NCBI RefSeq assembly: GCF_900111885.1
Contig: NZ_FOKG01000011.1
Span: 125,650-189,649, forward strand
DNA: 64,000 nucleotides
Source of the DNA: Amycolatopsis marina
Lineage (GTDB): Bacteria; Actinomycetota; Actinomycetes; Mycobacteriales; Pseudonocardiaceae
Direction of reading: 5' to 3'
This document shows positions 27,882-37,000 of this stretch, in pieces. The stretch's first letter is position 1. The number at the start of each line of letters is the position of its first letter. The translations under genes were made by a program, and so were the position numbers. The notes under the pieces were generated by a model, which was given only the letters and a program-made list of their open reading frames with translations, was not told where the DNA came from and searched no databases.

Positions 27882-27933
27882 CACTTTCCCGGAAAAGTGT
27901 CGTGAGTGGACTAGCACTTTCCCGGGAAAGTGC
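27882..27933. repeat. Pair of CACTTTCCC-type palindromes
   Basis: CACTTTCCCGGAAAAGTG (27882-27899) and the perfect 20-base palindrome GCACTTTCCCGGGAAAGTGC (27914-27933) lie 14 bases apart between convergent transcription units. A related copy occurs at 56409-56426, on the other side of the biosynthetic cluster. They could be terminators or a dispersed genomic dyad family. Confidence 0.6.
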
Positions 27934-28017
27934 GGTTGGGGGTTAGTTGGCGACAGGAATGATCTTGCTTGGTGGTACTTGCAGACGCACCATCCCTGAC
28001 GGGGACTGCTGCGAGAC

Positions 28018-28512
28018 TCAGTTTGCCTTTTCCTTTGCCTTTGCCACGTCCGCGAACCGCTGGAGGTAGAGCGGCCAGCCTTGATCAGCGGCCACACCGT
28101 CGCGCCCGCTCTGCCACCCGTCGCCGTGGCGGTCGAGGTGCCGGTGCTCCAGTTCGACCCGAGTCCGGCCCGACCCCACTGCCACGAAGCGCACCTCGAC
28201 CTCACTACACCGGTCGGGGTCCGTCTCGATCTGCCAACGGGGTGTGATGTCCCAGCTGATGACGAACCGGTGCGGCGGCTCGAAGGTGAGCACCCGCGCC
28301 CAGCGGCACACCGATCCGTCCTCGCCGCGGTCGTAAACGGCGCCGCCTGCGCGGGTTTCGAAGACGGTCTCAGCGATCGGCACGGTCAGCATGTTGTGCT
28401 CGCGTGGTTTGATCAGGTCGAACTGTTCGGTGAAGACGGCGAAGGCTCGCTCGACCGGAACGGCGACCTCGATCTCGCGCCGTACGGATGTCTCGGTAGA
28501 TGTGGTCGTCAT
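28018..28512 (-). CDS. SRPBCC/AHSA1-family protein
   Basis: A 164-aa START/Bet v1-like (AHSA1, SRPBCC) protein: VRREIEVAVPVERAFAVFTEQFDLIKPREHNML, FETRAGGAVYDRGEDGSVCRWARVLTFEPPHRFVISWDI, then VEVRFVAVGSGRTRVELEHRHLDRHGDGWQSGRDGV and a helical end. These bind hydrophobic ligands in a deep cavity. It begins 2 bases after the ArsR-type gene ends, in the widespread ArsR-SRPBCC operon arrangement, and is presumably controlled by that repressor. Confidence 0.85.
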   Translation of the reverse strand: MTTTSTETSVRREIEVAVPVERAFAVFTEQFDLIKPREHNMLTVPIAETVFETRAGGAVYDRGEDGSVCRWARVLTFEPPHRFVISWDITPRWQIETDPDRCSEVEVRFVAVGSGRTRVELEHRHLDRHGDGWQSGRDGVAADQGWPLYLQRFADVAKAKEKAN

Positions 28513-28514
28513 TG

Positions 28515-28826
28515 CTACTCCGTTTCCTGTTCCGCGATCTGCTTGAAGTTGACCAGCGCCTTGCCCCAGAACTCATCCAGTTCCTCGCGCAGTGCCAGCA
28601 GGCCTTCGGGATCGACCTGGTAGATGCGGCGGGTGCCCTCCGACCGGACCTGCACCAGGCGTGCCTGCTTGAGGAGCCGCAGATGCTGGGAGACCGCGGG
28701 GCGACTGATCGGCAGACCGTCCGCGATCTCGGTCACCGATTGGGGTCGCTCGGCGAGAAGCTTGAAGATGCGCCGCCGACTTGGATCGCCGAGCGCGGCC
28801 CAGGCATCGATAACGTAAGTGGACAC
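28515..28826 (-). CDS. ArsR-family repressor
   Basis: A 103-aa winged-helix regulator: AWAALGDPSRRRIFKLLAERPQSVTEIADGLPISRPAVSQHLRLLKQARLVQVRSEGTRRIYQVDPEGL. The metal-binding ELCVCDL motif of classical ArsR is absent, so it belongs to the non-metal subgroup usually paired with SRPBCC proteins. GTG start with TAGCTT 6 bases upstream suggests a leaderless message; a 16-bp dyad covers this -10, indicating autoregulation of the two-gene operon. Confidence 0.88.
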   Translation of the reverse strand: MSTYVIDAWAALGDPSRRRIFKLLAERPQSVTEIADGLPISRPAVSQHLRLLKQARLVQVRSEGTRRIYQVDPEGLLALREELDEFWGKALVNFKQIAEQETE

Positions 28827-28830
28827 GAAC

Positions 28831-28846
28831 GTAAGCTACTGCTTAC
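28831..28846. promoter_or_regulatory. ArsR operator overlapping leaderless -10
   Basis: GTAAGC-TACT-GCTTAC is a perfect 6-bp inverted repeat. The minus-strand -10 TAGCTT (plus 28833-28838) lies within it, 6 bases from the GTG start of the arsR-like gene, so repressor binding would block RNA polymerase directly. Confidence 0.65.
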
Positions 28847-28885
28847 CATCGATCGGGTCAAGACCCGCGCTGATTCGCGCCAGGT

Positions 28886-29761
28886 TCAGTTGCGACTGAG
28901 AGCCTTCTGGGTGATGTCGAAGACGGTCGGCGAGAAAGCCATCGTGATGTGCCCCGGGGTCGCCCTCGGGTTGACGTCCTGCACCGAGATGTTGTCCGCG
29001 CCGTCGAGGTAACTGGTCTCGATCGGCGTGACGAGCACGTCGTACTTGCTGGTGAGCACCGTGTAGCGCACGTCGCCGACCGTCTCGTCCGGCGAGTTGA
29101 GTTCCTCGATGAACGGCGAGCCGGTGACCAACTGGGTGCACACCTCGCAGACCGTGGGCAGCAGCACCTCGTCGAATCCGGGGATCTGCTTCGCCAGTTG
29201 GTAGAGCCCGGACAGGGAGGTGCCGTGGTTGGGCGGCGCCCAGGCCACGAAGTTGTGCACCTTGTTCGCGCCATCCAGGTTCTTGAGGTAGTAGCGGGGC
29301 ATGATCCCGCCCTCGGAATGCCCGACGATGTTTACTGTGGATGAGCGAGTTGCCGCAAGCACCTTGCTCACGAACATCGACAGCTGCTCGGCCGAGTACT
29401 CGATCGGCTTGAACCCGCCGACGAGGTCGACGATCGGCAGCCTGATCGCACCGTATGTGATGGTGAAGACGCAGTAGCCGTTGACCTTGAGATACGGGGA
29501 GAACGCACTCCAGTGACCAGCGGACGGCGCACTGAAGCCGTGCAACAGGACCACTGGGCGCGGATGCTCGGTCGTGGGTTTGCAGGACCAGTCGTTCGCC
29601 CCGAGTGGCGCGGGATTCTCCTGCGCGGGCGGCACGCCGGTGCGCGCCTCCTGGACGGCGGGCGCGCCGGCCGATTCGGCGGCCGCGGCGGGAACGGCCA
29701 CGACCGGGACGGCGGCGAACAGCACCAACAGCGATGACAGGTATCGGAGACGGGTACGCAC
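28886..29761 (-). CDS. Secreted triacylglycerol lipase/esterase
   Basis: A 291-aa exported alpha/beta hydrolase. The signal peptide is at the N-terminus (RYLSSLLVLFAAVPVVAVPAAAAE). Lipase traits are RPVVLLHGFSAPSAGHWSAFSPYLKVNGYCVFTITYG, the nucleophile elbow NIVGHSEGGIMPRYYL (Ser), and FVAWAPPNHGTSLSGLY. The catalytic Asp is likely in SKYDVLVTP and the His near PGHITMAF. Cys residues at VCEVC could form a disulfide. Resembles the actinomycete LipA/EstA-type extracellular lipases. Confidence 0.85.
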   Translation of the reverse strand: MRTRLRYLSSLLVLFAAVPVVAVPAAAAESAGAPAVQEARTGVPPAQENPAPLGANDWSCKPTTEHPRPVVLLHGFSAPSAGHWSAFSPYLKVNGYCVFTITYGAIRLPIVDLVGGFKPIEYSAEQLSMFVSKVLAATRSSTVNIVGHSEGGIMPRYYLKNLDGANKVHNFVAWAPPNHGTSLSGLYQLAKQIPGFDEVLLPTVCEVCTQLVTGSPFIEELNSPDETVGDVRYTVLTSKYDVLVTPIETSYLDGADNISVQDVNPRATPGHITMAFSPTVFDITQKALSRN

Positions 29762-29908
29762 GGAAGCTTCTCCTTGGAACGGACGGCCGCCTGTCGGCTC
29801 GCGAGAAACCGGACGCTACTGCGGAGTAGGAACACTTTTCAAGAAGTTCTTCCAAGAATCTCCGCAATCTTGACGCCGCGCCCACGCGGGCCAGCTACCG
29901 TGAGCCCT

Positions 29909-30499
29909 ATGCCGCGTTCGCTGAGTCCTCGCACCCGTCACCAGCCCAAACGAGACGCCCTGCTGGAGGCCGCCGTGGAGGTCATCGCCGAATTCGGGGT
30001 GGCGGGCACCACGCATCGCGCGGTCACCGAGCGCGCGGGGGTGCCGCTGGCCACTGTCAGCTACTACTTCTCCTCGATCGGCGAGTTGATCGAGGAGGCG
30101 CTGCGCCGGTTCGCCGAGCAACGCGCCGAGAGCCTTGCCCCTCCTCGGCGGCCGGAGGGCGCCGAGGAGCCCACGCCGGCCGCAGTGGCCGCATGGGCGA
30201 CCGACAGGTTCATGGACGTGCCCGAAGCGACCCGGCTGGCGTGGTTCGAGATGGTCATCAGCTCCGTACGCCATCCGGAGCTGGCTGAGCCCAAGCATGT
30301 CGCGCTGGGCAGCTACGAACGCGCGGCGCAGGCCGCCATCAGCGCGCTCGGGGAGCCGGAGGACACCGACCGCGCCCGCGCGTTCATGGCGCTGGCCCTC
30401 GGATTCAGCCTCCTTCGGCTGGCCGATCCGCGCGAGTCCGACGCGGCCAACCTTCGCGATTCACTGCAGCACCTTTTCCACGGCAGGCAGGATTCTTGA
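29909..30499 (+). CDS. TetR-family regulator
   Basis: A 196-aa TetR regulator with HTH in EVIAEFGVAGTTHRAVTERAGVPLATVSYYFSSIGELIEEAL, followed by a helical ligand domain. ATG at 29909 is chosen because homology starts about there and TACCGT lies 7 bases upstream (leaderless). It is divergent from the lipase gene by about 150 bases and convergent with the dioxygenase gene that ends the biosynthetic operon; either could be its target. No clear operator dyad was found in the upstream gap. Confidence 0.85.
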   Translation: MPRSLSPRTRHQPKRDALLEAAVEVIAEFGVAGTTHRAVTERAGVPLATVSYYFSSIGELIEEALRRFAEQRAESLAPPRRPEGAEEPTPAAVAAWATDRFMDVPEATRLAWFEMVISSVRHPELAEPKHVALGSYERAAQAAISALGEPEDTDRARAFMALALGFSLLRLADPRESDAANLRDSLQHLFHGRQDS

Positions 30500-30508
30500 G
30501 CGTCGGGC

Positions 30509-31456
30509 TCAGGTCATCGCGACCAGGATGCGGCGTTTGCCGGTGAACGGCTGACGACCGTGGGCCATGAGCATGTTGTTGATAACCATGATGTCACCCT
30601 GCTCCCAGGGAAAGGCATAACTGACGGCATCGTAGGTGTCCTTGACGTCCGCCAGATCGGCCTCCGGGATCGGGCTGCCGTCTGCGAAGTAGGCGTTGCG
30701 GGGCAGGTCCTCCTCCGGATAGAGCTCCAGCAGCGCCTCGCTGACCTCCGCGCCCAGGCTGGACACGTGAAACAGGTTGACCTGGTTGAACCACACCGTC
30801 TCCCCGGTATGCGGATCGTCCACAAAGGAAGGACGGAGGTGGCGTGTGCGCAGGCCCTCATCGGTCCATTCCAAGGTCTGGCCGTTACGGGCGCAGTAGT
30901 CCTCGACGACCGCAGGATCCTCGGTCTGGAAGGCCTCCTGCCAGGTCAGGCCGAGCCCCTCCCGAAATGCCCTGGTGTACGTGACTCCCGCGGCGAACCG
31001 CGCACGCAGCTCCGCGGGCAGTAGGCGGAACATCACTCTGCTGTCGGCGATCGGCGTGGCTCCGCCGGTCTCGGCCGCGGTGTCGCAGAGGAAGAACAAT
31101 CTTTCCGGCCAGGTTGCCGAGTACGAGTTCTCGTTGTGCATCGGGATCGACTCCGCGGGCGGATACTCCGTCGAGGTGTAGATGTTGCCCGCCACCGCGG
31201 ACCGCGGCGTCGAGCGTTCGGTGTAGGTCAGCAGCTCTCCCCCGACCTCCTCGATGACCTGGTTGAACAGGTCCAGATCGACCGGCAGCCCGCGCAGCAG
31301 GATCGCACCGTGCGTGCGCAGGCGCGCCTGTAGCCCGGCCAGGTTGGCCCGAACCCAGTCGAGGCCGGTGGCCTCGTAGACCGCGATCCTGGTGTGGCTG
31401 TTCCCCTCGATCCGGCACAGCGGCTCGGCGGGGTTGTTCACGATGTCGGCGGTCAT
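30509..31456 (-). CDS. SyrP/TauD-type Fe(II)/2-oxoglutarate dioxygenase
   Basis: A 315-aa TauD/TfdA-superfamily enzyme closest in layout to SyrP, the NRPS-tailoring aspartyl beta-hydroxylase. The metal triad is His and Glu in PMHNENSYSATWPERLFF (HxE rather than HxD, as in SyrP-like proteins) plus the distal His in NNMLMAHGRQPFTGKRRILV, whose Arg residues can bind 2-oxoglutarate. It probably hydroxylates an amino acid while tethered to a PCP; the cluster has Asn-like and Ser A domains. ATG has GGAGGA upstream and overlaps the previous stop (ATGA), so it is co-translated with the ATP-grasp genes. It is the last gene of the operon. Confidence 0.82.
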   Translation of the reverse strand: MTADIVNNPAEPLCRIEGNSHTRIAVYEATGLDWVRANLAGLQARLRTHGAILLRGLPVDLDLFNQVIEEVGGELLTYTERSTPRSAVAGNIYTSTEYPPAESIPMHNENSYSATWPERLFFLCDTAAETGGATPIADSRVMFRLLPAELRARFAAGVTYTRAFREGLGLTWQEAFQTEDPAVVEDYCARNGQTLEWTDEGLRTRHLRPSFVDDPHTGETVWFNQVNLFHVSSLGAEVSEALLELYPEEDLPRNAYFADGSPIPEADLADVKDTYDAVSYAFPWEQGDIMVINNMLMAHGRQPFTGKRRILVAMT

Positions 31457-32760
31457 GGGAGTTCCTCCAGTTCGAACCTGATCAGTCTCGATGCGTCCGC
31501 GTACAGCGCGGCGAGTTCCTCGTGGTCGCCGAACCCGGCGACGAACACGTTCACCGCGTAGACCTCCTGCTCGTCGCTGAGCCACTGTCCCGGCGTGACG
31601 GTGGTGACCACGCTGATGACCTCGGGCAGCTCCTCGAGCTCGTCGAGCCCGTGGACACGCACGAGCCTGCCGGTGCCGGACGGGTAGAGGATCAACTCGC
31701 CGAGCGGGACGGGGATGGTCGCGCCGTCCCGCTGCGGCGGCGGGGTTCCCAGTGCGAGCGACACCATCTCGGCGAACATGTCCACGCCCGTGCGCAGCCG
31801 CAGCAGTTCAGCGGTGGCACCGCCCACCGGTCGGCCCCCGTTCACCTCGACGATCGTCGGACCGGTCAGCTCGTCGTCGATCACCTCGACGTGGGCGCAC
31901 GTGTTGTCCAGCCCGAGCGCACGGACAGCGTCGACCGCGGCGGAGGTGATGAGCTTCGCGCGTTCGTCGGTCAGTTCCAAGGGCGGGCAGCACATACCGA
32001 GCTCGAACTTGCGTTCGTCGATCAACGGTTTGCCCACGAGCTCCACCGGTTCCGCCGTGCCGTCACGTACGAGCACGTCGATGGCATACTCCTGCCCGCG
32101 TAGCAGACCTTCCACCAGGAACACGGTGGTCGGGTCGATCGATCTCGTGCCAGGGCGCCCTTCGACCGGGCGGTGGTAACGGGCATCGGGGGAAGCCGGT
32201 AGCCGCTCGGCCAGCAACCGGTACGCCTCGACCAGTTCCCCGACCGTGTGCACGGTCCGCACCAGATTGCTCGCGGCGCCGTTCACCGGCTTGACGATCG
32301 CGGGCAGGCCCACCTCCGCCGCGACCGCACCGGCCTGGGCCGCATCCCCGATCGCCGCGAACCGTGGTCCCGGGAGTCCGGCACCGGCCAGCATCTCGCG
32401 CACCGCGAACTTGTTGTGTGCCAGCACGAAGACATCGGCGGGGCAGCGTGCGGTCCCCAGCAGTTCACCGACCCGGGCGGTGGCGGCGATGACTCCCTCG
32501 GCCGCGGTCAGGACGCCGGCAGGTGCCACACCGCCGGTGTGGTCGAGGATGGTCTTGGCCACGGCATCGGCGTCGCGCACGTCCTGGACCACCCAGACGT
32601 CCTCCGCCAGACCGGCCAGTTCGACTCGTTCTTCAGCTGTCACGGGTGGAGAGATCAGCACGACGCCCAGCCCGGCCGAGCGCAGCGCATCGGTTACCTG
32701 CCGAATCCAGTGCCCGTGGGTTTCCCTGACGACGCACGCGGTGCGTTCCCACCCGGTCAT
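31453..32760 (-). CDS. ATP-grasp ligase 2 of tandem pair
   Basis: A 435-aa ATP-grasp ligase of the carboxylate-amine type (relatives include BacD-like L-amino-acid ligases and carnosine-synthase-like proteins). N-terminal Rossmann-like domain about 1-110; HNKFAVREMLAGAGLPGP helix; VGLPAIVKPVNGAASNLVRTV nucleotide-binding strand (Lys); YAIDVLVRDG and HVEVIDDELTGPTIVEVNGGRPVGG supply metal-binding Glu and Asn. Such enzymes activate a carboxylate as acyl phosphate and join it to an amine. Its paralogue is directly upstream with a 4-base overlap; a 126-base stretch is almost identical between them. It may add an amino acid to the assembly-line product or build a dipeptide precursor. Confidence 0.85.
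   Translation of the reverse strand: MTGWERTACVVRETHGHWIRQVTDALRSAGLGVVLISPPVTAEERVELAGLAEDVWVVQDVRDADAVAKTILDHTGGVAPAGVLTAAEGVIAATARVGELLGTARCPADVFVLAHNKFAVREMLAGAGLPGPRFAAIGDAAQAGAVAAEVGLPAIVKPVNGAASNLVRTVHTVGELVEAYRLLAERLPASPDARYHRPVEGRPGTRSIDPTTVFLVEGLLRGQEYAIDVLVRDGTAEPVELVGKPLIDERKFELGMCCPPLELTDERAKLITSAAVDAVRALGLDNTCAHVEVIDDELTGPTIVEVNGGRPVGGATAELLRLRTGVDMFAEMVSLALGTPPPQRDGATIPVPLGELILYPSGTGRLVRVHGLDELEELPEVISVVTTVTPGQWLSDEQEVYAVNVFVAGFGDHEELAALYADASRLIRFELEELP
32201..32326. repeat. Near-identical 126-bp segment, copy in ATP-grasp 2
   Basis: Matches 33505-33630 at 125 of 126 positions by eye (a single G/C difference), in the same codon register, while flanking parts of the two paralogues differ much more. 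It encodes the KPVNGA...LVEAYRLLAERLP region. Suggests recent gene conversion. Confidence 0.85.
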
Positions 32761-34064
32761 ATCCCGTCCCGCATCTCGAATCGGATCAGTTTCGCCGCCT
32801 CCGCATGGAGCGCGGCCAGGTCGTCGTGGTCGGTGAACCCGGCGACGACCAGGTTCACCCCGTAGGTCTCCTGCTCGTCGCTGAGCACCTCGCCGGGAGA
32901 GACAGTGGTGATCACGTTGATGACCTCCGGCAGCGCGGCCACCTCGTCAAGACCATGGATCGCGGCGAGCCGCCCACCGCACGGTGGGTAGAGGATCAGC
33001 ATTCCGAGCGGGATGGGAAGTTTCGCGTTCTCGCGCGGCGGCGCCGGGATCCCCAGCGCCAACGTGACGCTCTCGGCGATCACGTCTATTCCGGTCCGGA
33101 GCTTGGCCAGCAGCGGCATGATCGAACCGGCGGGCCTGCCCGCGTTCACCTCCACGATGGTCGGCCCGGACACCTCGTCATCGATCACCTCGACGTGCGC
33201 GCACGTGTTGTCCAGCCCGAGCGCTCGGACCGCCGCACTCGCCGCCGCGACGACCAGGCCGGCCCGTTCCTCCGAGAGCCCGGCAGGCGGGCACGACAGC
33301 GCGAGTTCGAACTTGTGCTCGTCGATCAGCGGTTTGTCCAGGATCTCGACCGGCTCCACCTCCCCGTCCCGGATCAACACGTCCACCGCGTACTCCGGCC
33401 CACGCAACAGGGCTTCGACCAGGAACACCTTCGCGGGGTCGATCGCGGGCGCACCGGGGCGGCCGAGCACCGGCCGGTGGTAGCGGTCGTCGAGGGACTC
33501 CGGCAGCCGCTCGGCCAGCAACCGGTACGCCTCGACCAGTTCCCCGACCGTGTGCACGGTCCGCACCAGATTGCTCCCGGCGCCGTTCACCGGCTTGACG
33601 ATCGCGGGCAGGCCCACCTCCGCCGCGACCACACCAGCCTCGGCAGGATCCGCGATCAGCGCGAACCCCGGGCAGGGCACGCCCGCCTCGGCAAGTACCT
33701 GCCGCACGGCGAACTTGTTGCCCGCCAGCACGAAGGCGTCCGCGGGGCAGTGCGCGACGCCCAGCAGTTCGGCAACGCGCGCGGTGCAGGCGATAGCTCC
33801 GTCCGATCCGGTCAGCACCCCGGCAGGCGTGGCGCCGCCGGTGATCCCGCGAATCATCGTGCACAGCGCGGCCGCGTCATGGACGTCCTCGACCGCCACC
33901 ACGTCGTCCACGACCTCGGCCATCGCGGCCCACTCGGCCGCGTCCATCGGCGGGGCGAGGAGCACCGCGCGCAGGCCGGCCGCGTGCACGGCTGCCGCGG
34001 CCTCGCCGACCCAGTGTCCGCGCGACTCGCGGATCAGCAATGCGGTCTTCGACCAGTCGGTCAT
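32757..34064 (-). CDS. ATP-grasp ligase 1 of tandem pair
   Basis: A 435-aa paralogue of the next gene, equal in length and collinear throughout. ATP-grasp landmarks are LAGNKFAVRQVLAEAGVPCPGF, PAIVKPVNGAGSNLVRTV, KVFLVEALLRGPEYAVDVLIRDGEVEP and CAHVEVIDDEVSGPTIVEVNAGRPAGS. Differences cluster in the N-terminal third and around LLAKLRTGIDVIAE, the likely substrate-selecting parts, so the two ligases may use different substrates. ATG overlaps the NRPS stop (ATGA). Two ligases after the assembly line suggest two successive amide bonds made outside the NRPS, or a heteromeric ligase. Confidence 0.85.
   Translation of the reverse strand: MTDWSKTALLIRESRGHWVGEAAAAVHAAGLRAVLLAPPMDAAEWAAMAEVVDDVVAVEDVHDAAALCTMIRGITGGATPAGVLTGSDGAIACTARVAELLGVAHCPADAFVLAGNKFAVRQVLAEAGVPCPGFALIADPAEAGVVAAEVGLPAIVKPVNGAGSNLVRTVHTVGELVEAYRLLAERLPESLDDRYHRPVLGRPGAPAIDPAKVFLVEALLRGPEYAVDVLIRDGEVEPVEILDKPLIDEHKFELALSCPPAGLSEERAGLVVAAASAAVRALGLDNTCAHVEVIDDEVSGPTIVEVNAGRPAGSIMPLLAKLRTGIDVIAESVTLALGIPAPPRENAKLPIPLGMLILYPPCGGRLAAIHGLDEVAALPEVINVITTVSPGEVLSDEQETYGVNLVVAGFTDHDDLAALHAEAAKLIRFEMRDGI
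33505..33630. repeat. Near-identical 126-bp segment, copy in ATP-grasp 1
   Basis: Partner of 32201-32326; see that entry. The repeats are direct and 1304 bases apart, equal to one gene length, so recombination between them would fuse the two ligases in frame. Confidence 0.85.
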
Positions 34065-37000
34065 ACCCTCACCCGCCCCGCCGACACGTTTTCTTTCTGC
34101 GGCTGGGTTCCCGCCGTCGTAGCCGCGAGTTTGCGCTCGCGCTCCTGCGCGCCGACCAGGTCGTCGGGCAGCGAGTCCGGCACCTCGGTGTCGAACCGGC
34201 GCAGCAGGCGCAGGCAGAACCCGCCGAGGTTGACCGAAACCAGGAGCAGGGCGAACACGACGAACGCGAACCCGATGCCACGCCCGGTACCGGTGCCGAT
34301 CAGCTCGCCGACGGATCCCGCCAGCGTGCCCCCCGGCTGGAGCAGCGGTTCGAACCAGTGCACGGCGAGCGGGGCCAGCACCGCGAACCCGATGGGCAGT
34401 GTGGACCAGGTGATCGTCTGGTTGAACGCGAACACCCGGCCGTGGAACCGCTGCGGAACCTTGACCTGCACCAGGGTGGCGTAGATGCCCTGGGACACCG
34501 ACATCGCCATGGCCAGCAGGAACACCCCGATGGCCGCAACGGTCACCGAAGGATGCAGACCCATGATGAAACAGCCGGTCGCGATACCCACGTTGCCGAG
34601 CAGTACGCCGATCATCCTCCGGTGTCGTGGACCACCCCACAGCGCCATTCCCACACCGCCTGCGACCGCACCGATCGCCTCCGCCAGCGCGACACGAGCC
34701 ACGTCGGTCACCGAACCGAACGACAGCACCAGCGGGGTCACCAGGACCAGCGCGGGCGCCAGGAACACGTTGGCCAGCGCGAAGTACATCAGCATGGTGC
34801 GGAAGCCCCGGTGATTCCAGGAGTACCGCAGTCCGTTGGTGATCGCGGTCAGCAGTGGCTCACGCGGTCGCCAGCCCAGCAGGTCGGGGAAACGCACCAG
34901 CAGCAGGCCGACGATGGCGAAGACGTAGCTGGCCATGTCCAGGATCAGGATGCCCTTCAGCTCGATGGCTGCCAGCAGCCCTGCCGCGATCACCGGCATC
35001 AGCAACATGGCGAAGCCGTTGCTGAGCTGAGCGAGTCCCATCGCGTGCCCGAGGTACTGCTTTGGCACGAGCTGCGCGATCGACGACTGGTAGGCGATGC
35101 GTTGGAACGAACCGGCCACCGACCCGAGCGGGATCAGCAGGTAGATGTACCACAGGTGGAGATAACCGCTGGTCAGCAAGACAGCCAGCACGAGCTGGAT
35201 GCTGCCTGCCACCGCACTGGCCGCGATCATGATCCGCCTGCGGTCGCCGCGATCGACCAGCGCGCCCGCCAGCGGCAGGATGAGTACCCCGCAGAGCAGC
35301 GCCAGCGCCCACAACAGACCGAGGTCGGTCACCGAACCGGTCTTGGTGTAGAGCCAGATCGGTACCGCGAACGAGGTCAGCGCCGACCCGGTCGAGGACA
35401 CCAGCTGTCCGATGGTGATGGTGACGAACCGGCCCATACTCGGACGCACGGTCGGCTTGTCGTCCACTGTGGTCCGATGGGTGTCGTGCAGTGCCCACGC
35501 CGCGTCCGCGCCACGGGAGGCGATGTGCAGTTCGCCGGACTCGCCGGTCGCACCCTCCCGCACTGCCGGGTGGACCGCGGTGACGATCTCGGCCAGCTCG
35601 TCCGCCCGGTACCGCAGGAAGAAGTGGCCCGCCTGGTCGAGGACCACCAGCGCCGTGGTGTCGGTGAGGAACTCCCACTCCCGGTAACGTTCGGCGTAGT
35701 AGTCCGTGACGGGGTCCTCCGACCCGACGACCGACACGATCGGCGCGCGCAGCTTGTCCACCCGGCGATCGAGCAGCTGGCTGAAGTACTCCTCGGCCGC
35801 TCGGCCGTCGGCGCGCATGTTGCTGATGATCCGGTCGGCCTGCTCCGGGTCCAGGTCGTCGGTGTCCACCCCCATCCCCTTGAGCCAGTTCGAGTAGAAC
35901 TGGTTGCTGCGCAGCCTCTCGAGCCGGGTGCGTAGCGTGCCGACCATGCCCTTGAGGCGGGCGAACGGGAAGATCGCTCCGATGTAGACGACCTCGAGTT
36001 CCCGGCCCTGTTCCTCGAGCCTGCGCGCCACACCGACCGCGAGGGCGTTGCCCACCCCGCAGTGGCCGTAGATCGCCAGTGGCCCCTCGATCCGTTCGAG
36101 GATCTCCCCCGCCAGCCGCTCGACCAGTTCGTCGAACGGCACTGCCTCCTCGGAGAGGCCGACGTCATGGCCCGGTATGGCGACGGAGTACAGCGAGTTC
36201 CCTTTTGGCAGCGCGTCGGCCAGTGGCTGGTACACGATCGCGCTGCCACCTCCGTACGGGAAGCAGACGTAGGTGCGGGTCCGCTCGTCGGGCGGGACCG
36301 GCCTGGTCAGCTCGTAGAGCAGCCGCCGGGGTCCGTCGTCGGCGTCGCCACCCATGAAGGTCGCGAGTTCGCGGATCGTGCGGTTCTGGAACAGGTCCAT
36401 CACCCCGACCTGCCGCGAGCCCGCCGGACACTCCTTGCCGATTCTCGCCACCACCTGGGTCGCCAGCATCGAGTGGCCACCGAGGTCGAAGAAGTCGTCG
36501 TCGACCCCCAACTCGTCGACCTTGAGCACATCCGCCCAGATGGCCGCGAGCATGGTCTCGGCCGGAGTCGCCGGGGCCACCAGCTCCTGGTTCGAGTCCC
36601 GCCCGGACACGGGAGCGGGCAGCGCCTTGCGGTCGAGCTTTCCGTTGGGCGTCAGCGGAAGTTCGTCCAGGACGACGAACGAGGGCGGCACCATGTAGTC
36701 GGGCAGGGTCTGCTTGAGCGCCGTCCGCAGTGCAGCGGGGTCCGCCTCGCCCGCCAGGTAGCCGACCAACCGCTTGTCGCCCGGTGTGTCCTCCCGCACG
36801 ATCACCGTCGCGTCCCGCACCCCCGGCTGCTCGCGCAGCGCGGACTCGATCTCACCGAGCTCGATCCGCAGTCCACGCAGTTTGACCTGATGATCGAGCC
36901 GGCCGAGGAAGTCGATCGTGCCGTCCGGCCGCCAGCGTGCGAGATCCCCGGTCCGATACATCTTCGCGCCGCCCCCGCCGAACGGGTCCGGCACGAACTT

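Larger units (their letters stand above)
27396..28017. other. 622-bp intergenic region
   Basis: Besides the short peptide ORF it holds an inverted repeat GTTCC-N5-GGAAC at 27548-27562 and two CACTTTCCC-type palindromes near 27.9 kb. A frame of 153 codons from 27538 has low-complexity, unconvincing composition (many His, Ser, Pro) and no recognisable domain, and is not called. Base composition is less GC-rich than in the genes, suggesting non-coding DNA or decayed sequence. Confidence 0.5.

Noticed and set aside
27538-27999. 153-codon frame in the long intergenic region
   Set aside because: No recognisable domain, atypical composition, weak SD, and it runs through palindromic repeats.
34040-35935. 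631-codon plus-strand frame opposite the MFS part of the NRPS fusion
   Set aside because: Antisense of a confident membrane domain; low-complexity Arg/Gln/His composition.
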